64,000 nt of DNA from Gemmatimonas sp. (GTDB lineage: Bacteria; Gemmatimonadota; Gemmatimonadetes; Gemmatimonadales; Gemmatimonadaceae): contig JAAVWC010000006.1 in the NCBI GenBank assembly GCA_023910675.1, forward strand, positions 102,992-166,991, given 5' to 3'. Under the pieces are notes generated by a model. It was not told the DNA's origin. It did no database searches and was given only the letters and a program-made list of their open reading frames with translations. The first letter of the stretch is position 1. Each line of letters opens with the position of its first letter. Both the position numbers and the translations under genes were made by a program. Below, in pieces: positions 1 to 7,134 of this stretch.

Positions 1-400
1 CGGCGCGATACTCTTGCCGCATGACCGGATCGATCGTGGCGCGCCACTGCCGATAGTGGACGGCGAACTGGCTGTAGCTGTACCCCGCCGGTTCGCGCGC
101 TCGGTACTCGTGCCACAGCAGCCACAAGGTCACGCCTTTCTGCTGCTTCTCCTGCGCGATCACCGCCCACTCGGGGAGCGGGCGCGTGGCCGACGAGGGC
201 GTCGTCGCGCGCGCGAAGAGGGCGTCCTCGAGGGCGCCATCGGTGAGCGCGGTCGCGAGGGGCCACGTTAACCCGCTCGCACGGAAGCGCGCACAGTAGT
301 CCTGCACCGTGCTTCGCGGCACGCCGAGGCTGCGCGCGGCGCGCCGTTCGCTGAGGCCCGCTTCCAATCGGAGGCGGAGTACATCTCGAATCATTCGCAT
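1..400 (-). CDS. istA: IS21-family transposase IstA, N-terminal part (runs off window)
   Basis: Reading the minus strand from the ATG at 400 gives an open frame to base 1 (about 133 residues) with no stop. The first residues form a DNA-binding helix-turn-helix in which residues of the type LSERRAARSLGVPRSTVQDY are visible. Further on is a segment with WLLWHEYR and YSYSQFAVHYRQW, which matches the conserved region that precedes the DDE integrase core in IstA proteins. In the family, IstA is the transposase and works with the IstB ATPase helper, which would lie beyond the window. The gene is oriented away from the ubiquitin-like operon that the element interrupted. An alternative start is the second ATG at 394. 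Confidence 0.8.
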   Translation of the reverse strand, partial: MRMIRDVLRLRLEAGLSERRAARSLGVPRSTVQDYCARFRASGLTWPLATALTDGALEDALFARATTPSSATRPLPEWAVIAQEKQQKGVTLWLLWHEYRAREPAGYSYSQFAVHYRQWRATIDPVMRQEYRA

Positions 401-515
401 CGGGATCCTGTCGCGGGGCACGCGGTCACTCCGGTTAAAGTCCCGGAAGGACGCACGAATCACGCGGGGTGGGGATCCCACACCAGTCACTGCAGCAACA
501 CCGCTAGTAGCCCCC

Positions 516-650
516 TGGCCGGATTCCGCCAGAATGAGTGGCCGGAATCACCCAGAATGGGTGGCCGGATTCACCCGGAATGCGTGGCCGGATTCAACCG
601 GAATGGGTGGCCGGATTCAACCAGAATGGGTGGCCGGTTTGCGCCGTAAT
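516..650. repeat. Five and a half tandem 23-bp repeats at the IS21 end
   Basis: Units start at 516, 539, 562, 585, 608 and (partial) 631. The consensus is tggccggattcaaccagaat plus three bases, with one to four differences between units. They are directly adjacent with no spacers, so they are not a CRISPR array. They sit between the istA start and the edge of the element, as expected for multiple transposase-binding sites of an IS21-type terminus. Confidence 0.85.
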
Positions 651-651
651 A

Positions 652-911
652 CGCATCAGCCGACCATCCTGATGCGCAGGGTGGGCACCCACCCACATCG
701 CGACATGGTCGTTGGGAGCCACAGCAACATCACCGGCGAAGGTGATCGGCATGACGAGCTTCCCGAACTGCACGTTTCGCTGCTCAGACACGTATGGCAC
801 TTCGTGGAGCACGAGATGTCCGCCGTGGATCTCCAGCTCGTAGCCTTCGTCGGCTGCGCGCTGGAGATCCTGACTCGCGGCGATCCTAGGATCGATCAGT
901 GGCTGTGACAC
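652..911 (-). pseudogene. DUF6791/ThiF-type E1-like protein, truncated by IS21
   Basis: The frame starts with GTG at 911, overlapping the end of the multiubiquitin gene by 26 bases, so the two were translationally coupled. About 85 residues resemble the DUF6791 domain that precedes ThiF/E1-like adenylyltransferase domains in bacterial ubiquitin-like systems: a DLQRAADEGYELEIHGGHL segment, then LVLHEVPYV and a middle strand ending in HVAMWVGAHPAHQDG. After this the frame enters the IS21 repeats and ends at a stop near 594 with about 20 IS-derived residues. The ThiF catalytic part is absent, so the protein cannot activate a ubiquitin-like partner. The family assignment is from memory of the domain pattern; truncation by the element is clear from the sequence. 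Confidence 0.7.
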
Positions 912-1215
912 TGAAAATCATCTCGTTCTTGACCTTCGTGGTCTGCCCGGCGACCAGGGTGCCCATTGGCTTATTGCCGTGGCCCCGCTGGTATGTGACA
1001 CCGTACAGAATATTCGGACCCGTTGGCAGCCCTCGGGCGAGAGCGACTACCTCTTCGAAGGAGATGTCCTTGTCCGAAACGAGGTGCGGCTCGGCGTTCA
1101 CGTAGATCGTGTTCCGCTTTCGTCCCCTCTCGGCCTCGCCACGCTCCCCCGCGTCAACCCCATCCGTTTCGTTTACAGCCGATTCCACCTCGTCTACCTC
1201 AGTGCTTTGACCCAT
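886..1215 (-). CDS. Multiubiquitin-domain protein (ubiquitin-like modifier)
   Basis: A 109-residue protein. After a charged N-terminal tail of about 35 residues comes one ubiquitin-fold module. It begins TIYVNAEPHLVSDKDISFEE, continues VVALARG and YGVTYQRG, and ends GQTTKVKNEMIFSVTATDRS, which is the signature ending of the Multiubiquitin family. Related proteins are encoded next to fused E1/E2-like and JAB-peptidase genes in bacterial conjugation systems thought to act in phage defence. Only one module is present here, and the C-terminus lacks the di-glycine of eukaryotic ubiquitin, as is common in this family. The gene is intact with a good ribosome site (aggtgg) before ATG 1215, but its partner gene is cut by IS21. 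Confidence 0.8.
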   Translation of the reverse strand: MGQSTEVDEVESAVNETDGVDAGERGEAERGRKRNTIYVNAEPHLVSDKDISFEEVVALARGLPTGPNILYGVTYQRGHGNKPMGTLVAGQTTKVKNEMIFSVTATDRS

Positions 1216-1290
1216 TGTCCACCTCGCGATGTTGTGTTTCGTAGAATTCCGATCATCGCAGCCGTCGATGTTCGGCCCGGCAGCTAGCGA

Positions 1291-1533
1291 CTAGCGGTTG
1301 CGGTCCTTGGGTGGATTGGTGTCGCCGCCGTAGCTGTTCTTCGTCCCGATCTTCCCGTCCTTGTTGTGGATCGTATGCTCGACCTTGGCCTTCTGCGCAT
1401 CGCTGCGTCCCTGCTCCACGGCGCGCTCCTTGAGCCGGTGGTTACTCAGAACTTCCCCGCCCTGTTGGTTAACCCACCCCTTCCCCGAGGGATTGGGGGT
1501 GGTGTGCACGCCCGCCTTCTTGCCCGCGTTCAT
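1291..1533 (-). CDS. Small DUF2188-like protein
   Basis: An 80-residue, highly charged and hydrophilic protein. It shows the pattern GKGWVNQQGGEVLSNHRLKE, then AQKAKVEH and a C-terminal HNKDGKIGTKNSYGGD, which resembles DUF2188 proteins (short proteins ending in a DGxI..xxSYGxDP motif). The function of the family is unknown. It reads in the same direction as, and ends 75 bases upstream of, the multiubiquitin gene, so it may be the first gene of that operon. Confidence 0.6.
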   Translation of the reverse strand: MNAGKKAGVHTTPNPSGKGWVNQQGGEVLSNHRLKERAVEQGRSDAQKAKVEHTIHNKDGKIGTKNSYGGDTNPPKDRNR

Positions 1534-1609
1534 CGCGCCTCCGTGTTGTGAAATCGTTTTAGGGGACTAGCGGGCGCCCCTGATCGCCCGTATCATCACC
1601 GGTACGCTT

Positions 1610-1692
1610 GTTTCACCGATGCAACACGAAATCCAGTCTAATGCGGACCAGATAGCGTGTCAACGGTGAAACAACCGTTTCATACTTGAAAC
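1610..1692 (+). promoter_or_regulatory. Probable XRE operator: TGAAAC palindrome and half sites
   Basis: A perfect inverted repeat TGAAAC-AACC-GTTTCA lies at 1667-1682. Two more half sites are present: GTTTCA at 1610-1615 and TGAAAC at 1687-1692. The cluster is 20 to 100 bases upstream of the XRE gene start at 1712, where an autoregulated helix-turn-helix repressor would bind. The divergent DUF2188 gene starts at 1533, so both transcripts could be controlled. Confidence 0.55.
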
Positions 1693-1711
1693 AGCCTCGA
1701 CACGTCAGTGC

Positions 1712-2110
1712 ATGCCCCCCACCGTATCTGTTGATCAACTAGGCGCCGAGCTGCGCCGCCGCCGGAAAGCCCTCGGCGCGTCACTGCGAGCTGTTGAGGA
1801 GTCGACCGAGATAAGCGCTGCCACCCTTTCTCGAATCGAGCGGGGCAGTACGCCTGACCTCAGCATTGTCGAGCGGCTCGCCTCGTGGCTGGGCGTCCAG
1901 GTGGTAGCCAGTGGCGGAGCCCCGACCGAGGGCGACGTCGTCAGAACCGACGCCGACCTACGACGTACCATTGAGATTCATTTACGCGCAACCAAGCACA
2001 TGTCTGACGAGCTCGCGCGCTCCATTGCCGATACGTTTGACCGGATCGTGCGCGCAGAGGCGGAGCGGGTTGCCGAGGGGCAGCCTAAGGGTCCGCAGGA
2101 CGAGAGATAG
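1712..2110 (+). CDS. XRE-family transcriptional regulator
   Basis: A 132-residue protein with an N-terminal helix-turn-helix (about residues 8-60), including LGAELRRRRKALGASLRAVE and AATLSRIERGSTPDLSIVER, the standard Cro/C1-type fold. The C-terminal half is charged and may mediate dimerisation or contact the partner protease. It is followed by an ImmA/IrrE-type gene. Such pairs usually consist of a repressor and a metallopeptidase or anti-repressor that inactivates it, and they are frequent in mobile and defence islands. The TGAAAC palindrome just upstream is a likely autoregulatory site. Confidence 0.85.
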   Translation: MPPTVSVDQLGAELRRRRKALGASLRAVEESTEISAATLSRIERGSTPDLSIVERLASWLGVQVVASGGAPTEGDVVRTDADLRRTIEIHLRATKHMSDELARSIADTFDRIVRAEAERVAEGQPKGPQDER

Positions 2111-2238
2111 TACAGCCCTTCCAAGCGCCCTAATCCCAAACTGTCGGCGTTCATTCTCCCGCCGCTGCAAAATCGTTCGTCGGTCAGCTTCAGCGCCCTG
2201 AGGCGAGCCGCCATCCCTTCTTTTGCCATTTCGACGTC

Positions 2239-2883
2239 TTGCCCTCGCTCTTTCTGCCGTTCTCAGCGAATGGCAAGGCCACCGAGCTTGCAGCGATTGA
2301 AGTGAAACGGCGCCTTGGAATTGGTGCCACCGCAGTGGTCGATCCCTTCGCTGTGCTGCCGACCATCCCGGCGCGCCTCATCGACGCATCGATGCTTACC
2401 TCAGCTATGCTCTCAACGTGCGCGGCAGAATGGTCGGGCATCGGCTTCGGTCGCATCGGCGCGGCCGGGGAAGAGTTGATCGCACTTAACCCCACGCACA
2501 CCGAAGCGCGGCAGCGCGTGACGTTGATGGAGGAGATCGTGCATATTGTGCTCGATCATCCAAAGACTACGCTGACTGTTAGAACGGACGGCGCGCTCGC
2601 CGCAAACCTGATTAGTGTTACTTCTGCTCAGCCCCCATCGCCAACTCGAGCGCGGTCAACGAGCACTTCATCGGCACGGACGTATTCGGCGACGGTTGAG
2701 GACGATGCCTTCAATATTGGCGCAGCCTGCGTTCTTCCATGGCCGGAGCTGTACAACGCTGTGCATCGCCGGCACGAGGATACGGTCACCATTGCACAGC
2801 GCTTTATGGTGAGCGCCGAACTCGTCGCGTTCCGCATTAACCGAGCGGGCCTCGCTCGCGTCTACAAGAAGCATCACCCATAG
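2239..2883 (+). CDS. ImmA/IrrE-family (DUF955) protein
   Basis: About 214 residues. The metallopeptidase helix reads RQRVTLMEEIVHIVLDH: it keeps the Glu and second His of the usual HExxH but has Glu in place of the first His, a variant that I recall in some members paired with XRE regulators. The C-terminal part has FNIGAACVLPW and the terminal helix RFMVSAELVAFRINRAG, typical of the family. A stretch at about residues 128-148 is unusually rich in Ser, Thr, Pro and Arg. The only start codon near the domain is TTG at 2239; the frame is open upstream to 2134 without a better start, so the N-terminus is uncertain. The likely role is to cleave or relieve the upstream repressor. Confidence 0.7.
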   Translation: MPSLFLPFSANGKATELAAIEVKRRLGIGATAVVDPFAVLPTIPARLIDASMLTSAMLSTCAAEWSGIGFGRIGAAGEELIALNPTHTEARQRVTLMEEIVHIVLDHPKTTLTVRTDGALAANLISVTSAQPPSPTRARSTSTSSARTYSATVEDDAFNIGAACVLPWPELYNAVHRRHEDTVTIAQRFMVSAELVAFRINRAGLARVYKKHHP

Positions 2884-2911
2884 CGCGAGCACTAAGGCGC
2901 AAGCCCGGGGT

Positions 2912-3922
2912 TCAGGGTGTTGCTCGCGCGGCGCGACTCGGTGAGTCGGCGAACGCCGCCCAATTCAGACATTCCAGAAACTCGCGGTCTTCTTGGTCGA
3001 CCTCACCTAGACCGAAGAAGTTCATTGCTCGGACGGAGGCAACCGCACGTCGACCATCGACCGAGATGCCAGAAACGGTGTGAGACCAGAATAGCAGTCC
3101 TGGAATGCACTTCTTGCCTGCGAATAGGGATTCGAGATGCCCCTTCGGAACGTGCGCGCGAATCGAGCGCGCAAACCCGGCGACCCAGCGCTCCAGCAGC
3201 GCATACGGCTCTGAAGGAGTGGCAAATGCGAACGGGACTTTCGCCACGCCACGCGAATCGCTGTTGTCATTTGTTGTCGGCTCAAGCGGCCAGAGTTCGT
3301 CATGCGGTAGAATGTTCTTCAGATTGAACACCACCGCACCGACGGTCGCCTCTGAGACTTCAACTTGATCGATGCCTTTCACAAGGTGATCGAGAAATCC
3401 CTCGGGGTTCACACCATGCAGAACCTTGCACGCCACTCCCCATCGTTTGCCCTTGGTGGAAACGAGCACGTCCGGATTCTTTCCGGTGGAGCTAACCGGG
3501 TCGTCGAGCTCAGTCTGCGAACCACAGGTCAACGCTAGCGTCGCGACAAACAGTTCGAAGAGTTTGTTAGTTGCAGAGTCGCGACCTGACGAACGAGCGT
3601 TCTGAATTGCAGAACCTTCATTTAGCAGACGAAGATGCGGGAGCAGCGTAGCAAACTCTGGCGATTTCTCGGCGTCAATGATGAGGCGCGCAAGCTCTGC
3701 GACTCCGATGAGATTTCGAAAGAACTCTCGCACGTCGCCATCAATCCTGCCCTGTGCTTGAAAATCAGAGAGCTGGAGCACCTTTAGTACGCGCTCCTCT
3801 AGCTCACTTCCTGGTGCTATTGCCACCCCATGATTCTTGAGAAGTACTTCGAGACGCAGGGCGACGTCTACAGCGTACTCATACGCCCAACCACTTTCGA
3901 GAATTGGTTTGTCGGCGGTCAT
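2912..3922 (-). CDS. Nuclease-like protein, third gene of a tRNA-linked operon
   Basis: 336 residues from ATG 3922 (a longer frame starts at 4075 but overlaps the upstream gene). The central part has an FVATLALTCG helix followed by GKNPDVLVSTKGKRWGVACK, which resembles the PD-(D/E)xK nuclease core: an Asp in a strand, then a strand ending in xCK. In this reading the acidic residue before Lys is replaced by Ala-Cys, so activity is not certain. Downstream are TVGAVVFNLKNI and two basic helices. I do not recognise a named family. It is the last gene of a minus-strand operon with the 203-residue gene and the PGN_0703-like nuclease gene. Confidence 0.65.
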   Translation of the reverse strand: MTADKPILESGWAYEYAVDVALRLEVLLKNHGVAIAPGSELEERVLKVLQLSDFQAQGRIDGDVREFFRNLIGVAELARLIIDAEKSPEFATLLPHLRLLNEGSAIQNARSSGRDSATNKLFELFVATLALTCGSQTELDDPVSSTGKNPDVLVSTKGKRWGVACKVLHGVNPEGFLDHLVKGIDQVEVSEATVGAVVFNLKNILPHDELWPLEPTTNDNSDSRGVAKVPFAFATPSEPYALLERWVAGFARSIRAHVPKGHLESLFAGKKCIPGLLFWSHTVSGISVDGRRAVASVRAMNFFGLGEVDQEDREFLECLNWAAFADSPSRAARATP

Positions 3923-3963
3923 CTCAGGCCTTTGGGGGGTACTTCGGAGTTGCTTTCCGGCTG

Positions 3964-4575
3964 CTACGGATGGGCGCCCGCTCGAATTCGAATGAAGGCC
4001 CAGTCTGGCCACCAAAGAGGGCGGTTCGGATCCCGTGCCATCGCAAGTATGTGCGTGTTGTGGTCTGTGCCGCACGAGATCAAACTGTTCCCTGCGAGCT
4101 GACGAACTGCCCGCTCTCGTATCAACGCTCGCACAAAGTGACGAGAGCGTTCCTCCTGGCCCAGATGGTCACGCGCCTCTGGCGTCGTGCCATCGGATAC
4201 GTCGTCCATAATCTTTTCGATCCAACCTGGGCTATCGATGCCCACCACTAAGGTCCCATCGCTTCGCATCGCAGATTCAAACTCGCTAGGCCGACGCGGA
4301 AACGCGGGTAGGCCAGAATTGAAGAGCGGCGTTGGAGCACTGCTTTGGAATTCGTCGATTTCGGCCGGGACGTCCTCAACACCGATCACGTTTACAAGAT
4401 CGCTCATCACCAGCATTCTGGCGGTGCGGATGTTGTCGGTGATGACCTCAGGAACCTCGTGATTCTCGTCGAGGAGAAACACGATGTGCGAGCCGGGTGA
4501 GCCGAACTCGTCGATGATCGACGGCGGATGCGGGAGATTTTGGAGGGCAGTATGCGCAGCGCTTGAGAGTGTCAT
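3964..4575 (-). CDS. Protein of unknown function with conserved His/Glu motifs
   Basis: 203 residues from ATG 4575; the longer open frame to 4920 overlaps the upstream gene and is not used. It starts 32 bases after the upstream nuclease-like gene and ends 41 bases before the next start. Visible motifs are FLLDENHE near residue 35, NVIGVEDVP near residue 63, LVVGIDSPGW, and a C-terminal ISCGTDHNTH. The combination of an early His/Glu motif, a buried Glu and a late Gx2H resembles the TraB/Tiki and EreA-like hydrolase group, but this is a weak inference. No signal peptide or membrane segment is seen. Its place between two nuclease-like genes suggests a defence-system component. Confidence 0.6.
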   Translation of the reverse strand: MTLSSAAHTALQNLPHPPSIIDEFGSPGSHIVFLLDENHEVPEVITDNIRTARMLVMSDLVNVIGVEDVPAEIDEFQSSAPTPLFNSGLPAFPRRPSEFESAMRSDGTLVVGIDSPGWIEKIMDDVSDGTTPEARDHLGQEERSRHFVRALIRERAVRQLAGNSLISCGTDHNTHILAMARDPNRPLWWPDWAFIRIRAGAHP

Positions 4576-4607
4576 CGCTCGATATTGGTGACTGGCCGAA
4601 CGGGAAT

Positions 4608-5501
4608 TTAGGGGGCCGCCTTTTGTACCTTGCCCTCTACCCACTGGGCAAGTCGATCCAGAATCACCGTGTCGCTCGGCGCGCTGGCATCTCGTGCAAC
4701 GGCGATGAGCCTTTGAAACGAGACCTGGCGGAGCGCGACGGAGCCGGCGAGTCCCGCCGTGAACTCGCGCCACGCTTTGCTCTTCACCTTCCGGGGCATT
4801 GCGAACGGCCCGTCGGCGTACGCGATCACGAACGCATGAGGCCGCCCTAAAGACTGGGTGAGGGCATGGGCCGCGACCAAGTTGCGCATCCACTGGTAGG
4901 CACCACCGGCGAACGGGCACACTGGATGGACTACGTCAGCGCGGACGCCAAGCACGTCCGGGATGTACTCCCAGTAGCGAACGCCCTTGGCTGTCAGAGC
5001 GCATGAGTCCTCTGTTGGCGGCCTCCGCGTCGAGTGCGGATTCTTCTGCGGGGCGTAGCTGCCGTTGCACTGCGCGACCTTGCGCCCATCCGGCAGCTCT
5101 CGCTTCGCCGTCTGGCTGCAAGAGCCACCATCCCGCTCCGTGAACTTGCATTCGAAGAGGGCGGAGGCGGCGTCGCCACTCACGAGGGCGTCGACCTGGG
5201 TGGATTTCGGCTCCCCGAGGAGCGCTCGCTCGATCATGAATTCGGGCTGAATCGAAACCGGGCCGAAGCTCGGAAGCTTCAGGAGATCCGCCCAGGCGAC
5301 CGCGACGGCTTGCAGCGATGGGAGAGCCCGAATGGTACCGAGCACGTCGAGCGCGAGCGCTTGCGATGAATGCGGTCGCGCAGCGGTGAGGGCGCCCGAC
5401 CGGTCACGGTGCCAGAGGTTGGCCGGCAGTTCGTCAACGAGGTAATGGGCGGCTTCGAACAGGTTTGCGCGGATCGCTGCGGCTTCCTGGACAGTCAACA
5501 T
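4608..5501 (-). CDS. PGN_0703-like restriction endonuclease-fold protein
   Basis: 297 residues. The nuclease core is seen as TQVDALVSGDAASALFECKF at about residues 101-120, a clear D...ECK pattern of the PD-(D/E)xK superfamily, followed by DGGSCSQ. The C-terminal half has PFAGGAYQWMRNLVAAHAL and HAFVIAYADG, which match the PGN_0703-type putative restriction endonucleases as I remember them. It is the first gene of a three-gene minus-strand operon lying between tRNA-Cys and the ubiquitin-like genes. No methyltransferase is adjacent, so it is not a classic type II system. Confidence 0.7.
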   Translation of the reverse strand: MLTVQEAAAIRANLFEAAHYLVDELPANLWHRDRSGALTAARPHSSQALALDVLGTIRALPSLQAVAVAWADLLKLPSFGPVSIQPEFMIERALLGEPKSTQVDALVSGDAASALFECKFTERDGGSCSQTAKRELPDGRKVAQCNGSYAPQKNPHSTRRPPTEDSCALTAKGVRYWEYIPDVLGVRADVVHPVCPFAGGAYQWMRNLVAAHALTQSLGRPHAFVIAYADGPFAMPRKVKSKAWREFTAGLAGSVALRQVSFQRLIAVARDASAPSDTVILDRLAQWVEGKVQKAAP

Positions 5502-5629
5502 TTGGCCTCCGCGGCTGCTAGTGAACGCTACGGCGCCTACGGCTTGTTACCGGAGTTGTTACCGGCTGCCCGCTCGGCCCCGATTGGCGGCGCCGCGACG
5601 CGATCATTCCCATCGAATTTCCGTCACGC

Positions 5630-5664
5630 AAAAGCGCTCCGTCCAGAGGGAACGGAGCGCTTTT
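5630..5664 (-). terminator. Intrinsic terminator after tRNA-Cys
   Basis: A perfect inverted repeat with 13-base arms (aaaagcgctccgt and acggagcgctttt) around a 9-base loop. Read on the minus strand it ends in a T run and lies 31 bases beyond the 3' end of tRNA-Cys. The A and T ends make it usable in both directions. Confidence 0.85.
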
Positions 5665-5695
5665 GCCCTATACTCTTCAGTGTTGCCCTACACAG

Positions 5696-5766
5696 AGGCG
5701 CCGGTCGGAATCGAACCGACGGTGGGAGATTTGCAGTCTCCTGCCTTACCACTTGGCCACGGCGCC
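5696..5766 (-). tRNA. tRNA-Cys (anticodon GCA)
   Basis: 71 bases with a 7-bp acceptor stem GGCGCCG/CGGCGCC, a D loop with AAGTGGTAAGG, anticodon GCA at 5732-5734, and a T arm GTCGGTTCGATTCCGAC. The discriminator base is U, as required for Cys identity. CCA is not encoded. Its 3' end points toward the accessory island on the left, the usual geometry for an integration target, but no duplicated 3' fragment was found inside the window. Confidence 0.95.
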
Positions 5767-5876
5767 GACGAGAACTCGCCATCTCCAGCGAGTGGTGGCA
5801 ATGTATGGCGCGGCGGGAGTCATTGGTAGCGTACCCCGCGACAAAACCCGGCTGAAAAGCGACTTATCAACGTCGC

Positions 5877-5914
5877 TTGACGACATTCGTTTTAACAGTA
5901 TACTTAGCACTAAG
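5877..5914 (+). promoter_or_regulatory. Sigma-70 promoter with overlapping palindrome for marR-like gene
   Basis: TTGACG (5877-5882) and TATACT (5899-5904) are spaced by 16 bases. A perfect palindrome CTTAG-CA-CTAAG (5903-5914) overlaps the -10 box and ends at the ATG of the MarR-type gene. It is a plausible autorepression site. Confidence 0.6.
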
Positions 5915-6385
5915 ATGCTAGAGGCCGAGAGCACCACCACCGCCACTGCCGCGTCGGAGTGCATGTCCAGCTCCGTTTTCGCCCTCCGGGCGGCGGCCGC
6001 GCATGTGGAGCGATTGCTGTCTCGGGCACTCGATCCCTTTGGCATTACCGCAGCGCAGTTCGAGTTGCTCGTGGTCATCGACCGCCACGCCGCTTCCGGC
6101 GCGGGCTGTAGCGAGCTCGGACGCCATCTGGCAGTTCCTGGTCCCGATGTCACCAGAATGCTCGACCGTCTCGATACTGCCGGCTTGGTGGCTCGATCGC
6201 GCGATGCAAAAGACCGTCGGATCGTCCACACCTCCCTCACCGACAAGGGGCGCGAGCTACTCGCGAGCGCCGCGCCGAACGTGGCAGAGGCGGAGTCGTC
6301 GGTCTTCGAAGGGCTCGCCGACGAAGAGCGGCACACACTCACCGCACTCCTCCGCGGTATCCGCCGGAACTGCCCCGGTAACTGA
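5915..6385 (+). CDS. MarR-family transcriptional regulator
   Basis: 156 residues from ATG 5915. It has the winged helix-turn-helix layout of MarR proteins: a dimerisation helix (VERLLSRALDPFGITAAQFE), the recognition region CSELGRHLAVPGPDVTRMLD, then the wing GLVARSRDAKDRRIVHTSLT. MarR proteins repress nearby stress or detoxification genes and release DNA on binding aromatic ligands or oxidation. The next gene, 87 bases downstream in the same direction, is a nitroreductase, a common partner. Long upstream in-frame extension runs into tRNA-Cys and is rejected. Confidence 0.9.
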   Translation: MLEAESTTTATAASECMSSSVFALRAAAAHVERLLSRALDPFGITAAQFELLVVIDRHAASGAGCSELGRHLAVPGPDVTRMLDRLDTAGLVARSRDAKDRRIVHTSLTDKGRELLASAAPNVAEAESSVFEGLADEERHTLTALLRGIRRNCPGN

Positions 6386-6427
6386 GGCCTCCGCAAACGC
6401 GCTGGGAACCCGTTCATTTGCCACAAC

Positions 6428-6443
6428 GTTTGTTATCACAAAC
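6428..6443 (+). promoter_or_regulatory. Palindrome upstream of the nitroreductase gene
   Basis: GTTTGT-TATC-ACAAAC, a perfect 6-bp inverted repeat about 30 bases before the nitroreductase ATG. It may be an operator for the MarR-type protein encoded upstream, although it differs in sequence from the palindrome at 5903-5914. Confidence 0.4.
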
Positions 6444-6471
6444 ACACTCGAAACAACAGGACAATACTAAG

Positions 6472-7134
6472 ATGCTTGCCCACGACATCGCCGCCGACGC
6501 CCTCCTCACCGGCGAACACGAGACCGCGTCCCCCCGCCTCTCCGCCGCCGACGCCGCCCTCGCCCGCCACTCCGTGCGCAGCTACCGCGACGTGCCCGTC
6601 ACCGACGACGAACTCCACCGCCTCCTCGAGCTCACCGGCCGCGCCCCGTCGGCGTTCAACCTCCAGCCCTGGCGCTTCGTCGTCGTGCGCGATCAGCAGG
6701 CCAAAGACCAGCTCCGCGCCGCGGCCTACGGCCAGAAGCAGGTGGGCGACGCACCCGTCGTCATCGCCATGTACGCCGACATGGAAGACACCATGGCGCA
6801 CCTGGACGAGGTCGTGCATCCCGACCTCCCGGCCGACAAGAAGGCGGGCACCATCGCCATGCTGACCAACACCTTCGGCAGCATGACCACGGAGGCCCGT
6901 GGCGTCTGGGCCAACGCGCAGTGCAACATCGCGCTCGGCTACCTCCTGCTCATCGCCAAGAGCGAGGGGTTCGACACCTCACCCATGCTCGGCTTCCAGG
7001 CCGACCAGGTGAAGCAGATCCTGGGCGTCCCCGCCACCGCGACCATCACCGCGCTCGTCGCACTCGGTCGCGGCGCCGACGACGGATTCCGCTCCCACCG
7101 GCATTCGATCGAGCGGGTCGCCACATTTGTGTAA
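6472..7134 (+). CDS. Nitroreductase family protein (FMN-dependent)
   Basis: 220 residues from ATG 6472. The N-terminal ARHSVRSYRDVPVTDDELHR and GRAPSAFNLQPWRFVVV are the FMN-binding signatures of the family; ALGRGADDGFRSHR near the C-terminus holds the second set of phosphate contacts. Such enzymes reduce nitro-aromatics and quinones with NAD(P)H in the cytoplasm. It lies downstream of a MarR-type regulator and overlaps the next start by one base (TAATG), so it forms an operon with the LON-domain gene. Confidence 0.9.
   Translation: MLAHDIAADALLTGEHETASPRLSAADAALARHSVRSYRDVPVTDDELHRLLELTGRAPSAFNLQPWRFVVVRDQQAKDQLRAAAYGQKQVGDAPVVIAMYADMEDTMAHLDEVVHPDLPADKKAGTIAMLTNTFGSMTTEARGVWANAQCNIALGYLLLIAKSEGFDTSPMLGFQADQVKQILGVPATATITALVALGRGADDGFRSHRHSIERVATFV

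Larger units (their letters stand above)
1..655 (-). mobile_element. End of an IS21-family insertion sequence (partial)
   Basis: The left 650 bases hold the start of an IstA-like transposase gene reading off the window and, just upstream of it, a block of five 23-bp tandem repeats. Repeated transposase-binding units at the termini are typical of IS21-family elements. The outer boundary is placed near 650-655, where the reading frame of the neighbouring DUF6791 protein stops resembling its family. The exact terminal dinucleotide and the target duplication cannot be read because the other end lies outside the window. Confidence 0.75.

Noticed and set aside
516..650. Possible CRISPR array
   Set aside because: The 23-bp units are contiguous without spacers and sit at the end of an IS21 element.
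5544..5565. Direct repeat TTGTTACCGG spaced by two bases as an attachment site
   Set aside because: Too short, not related to the tRNA-Cys end, and no second copy at another boundary seen.
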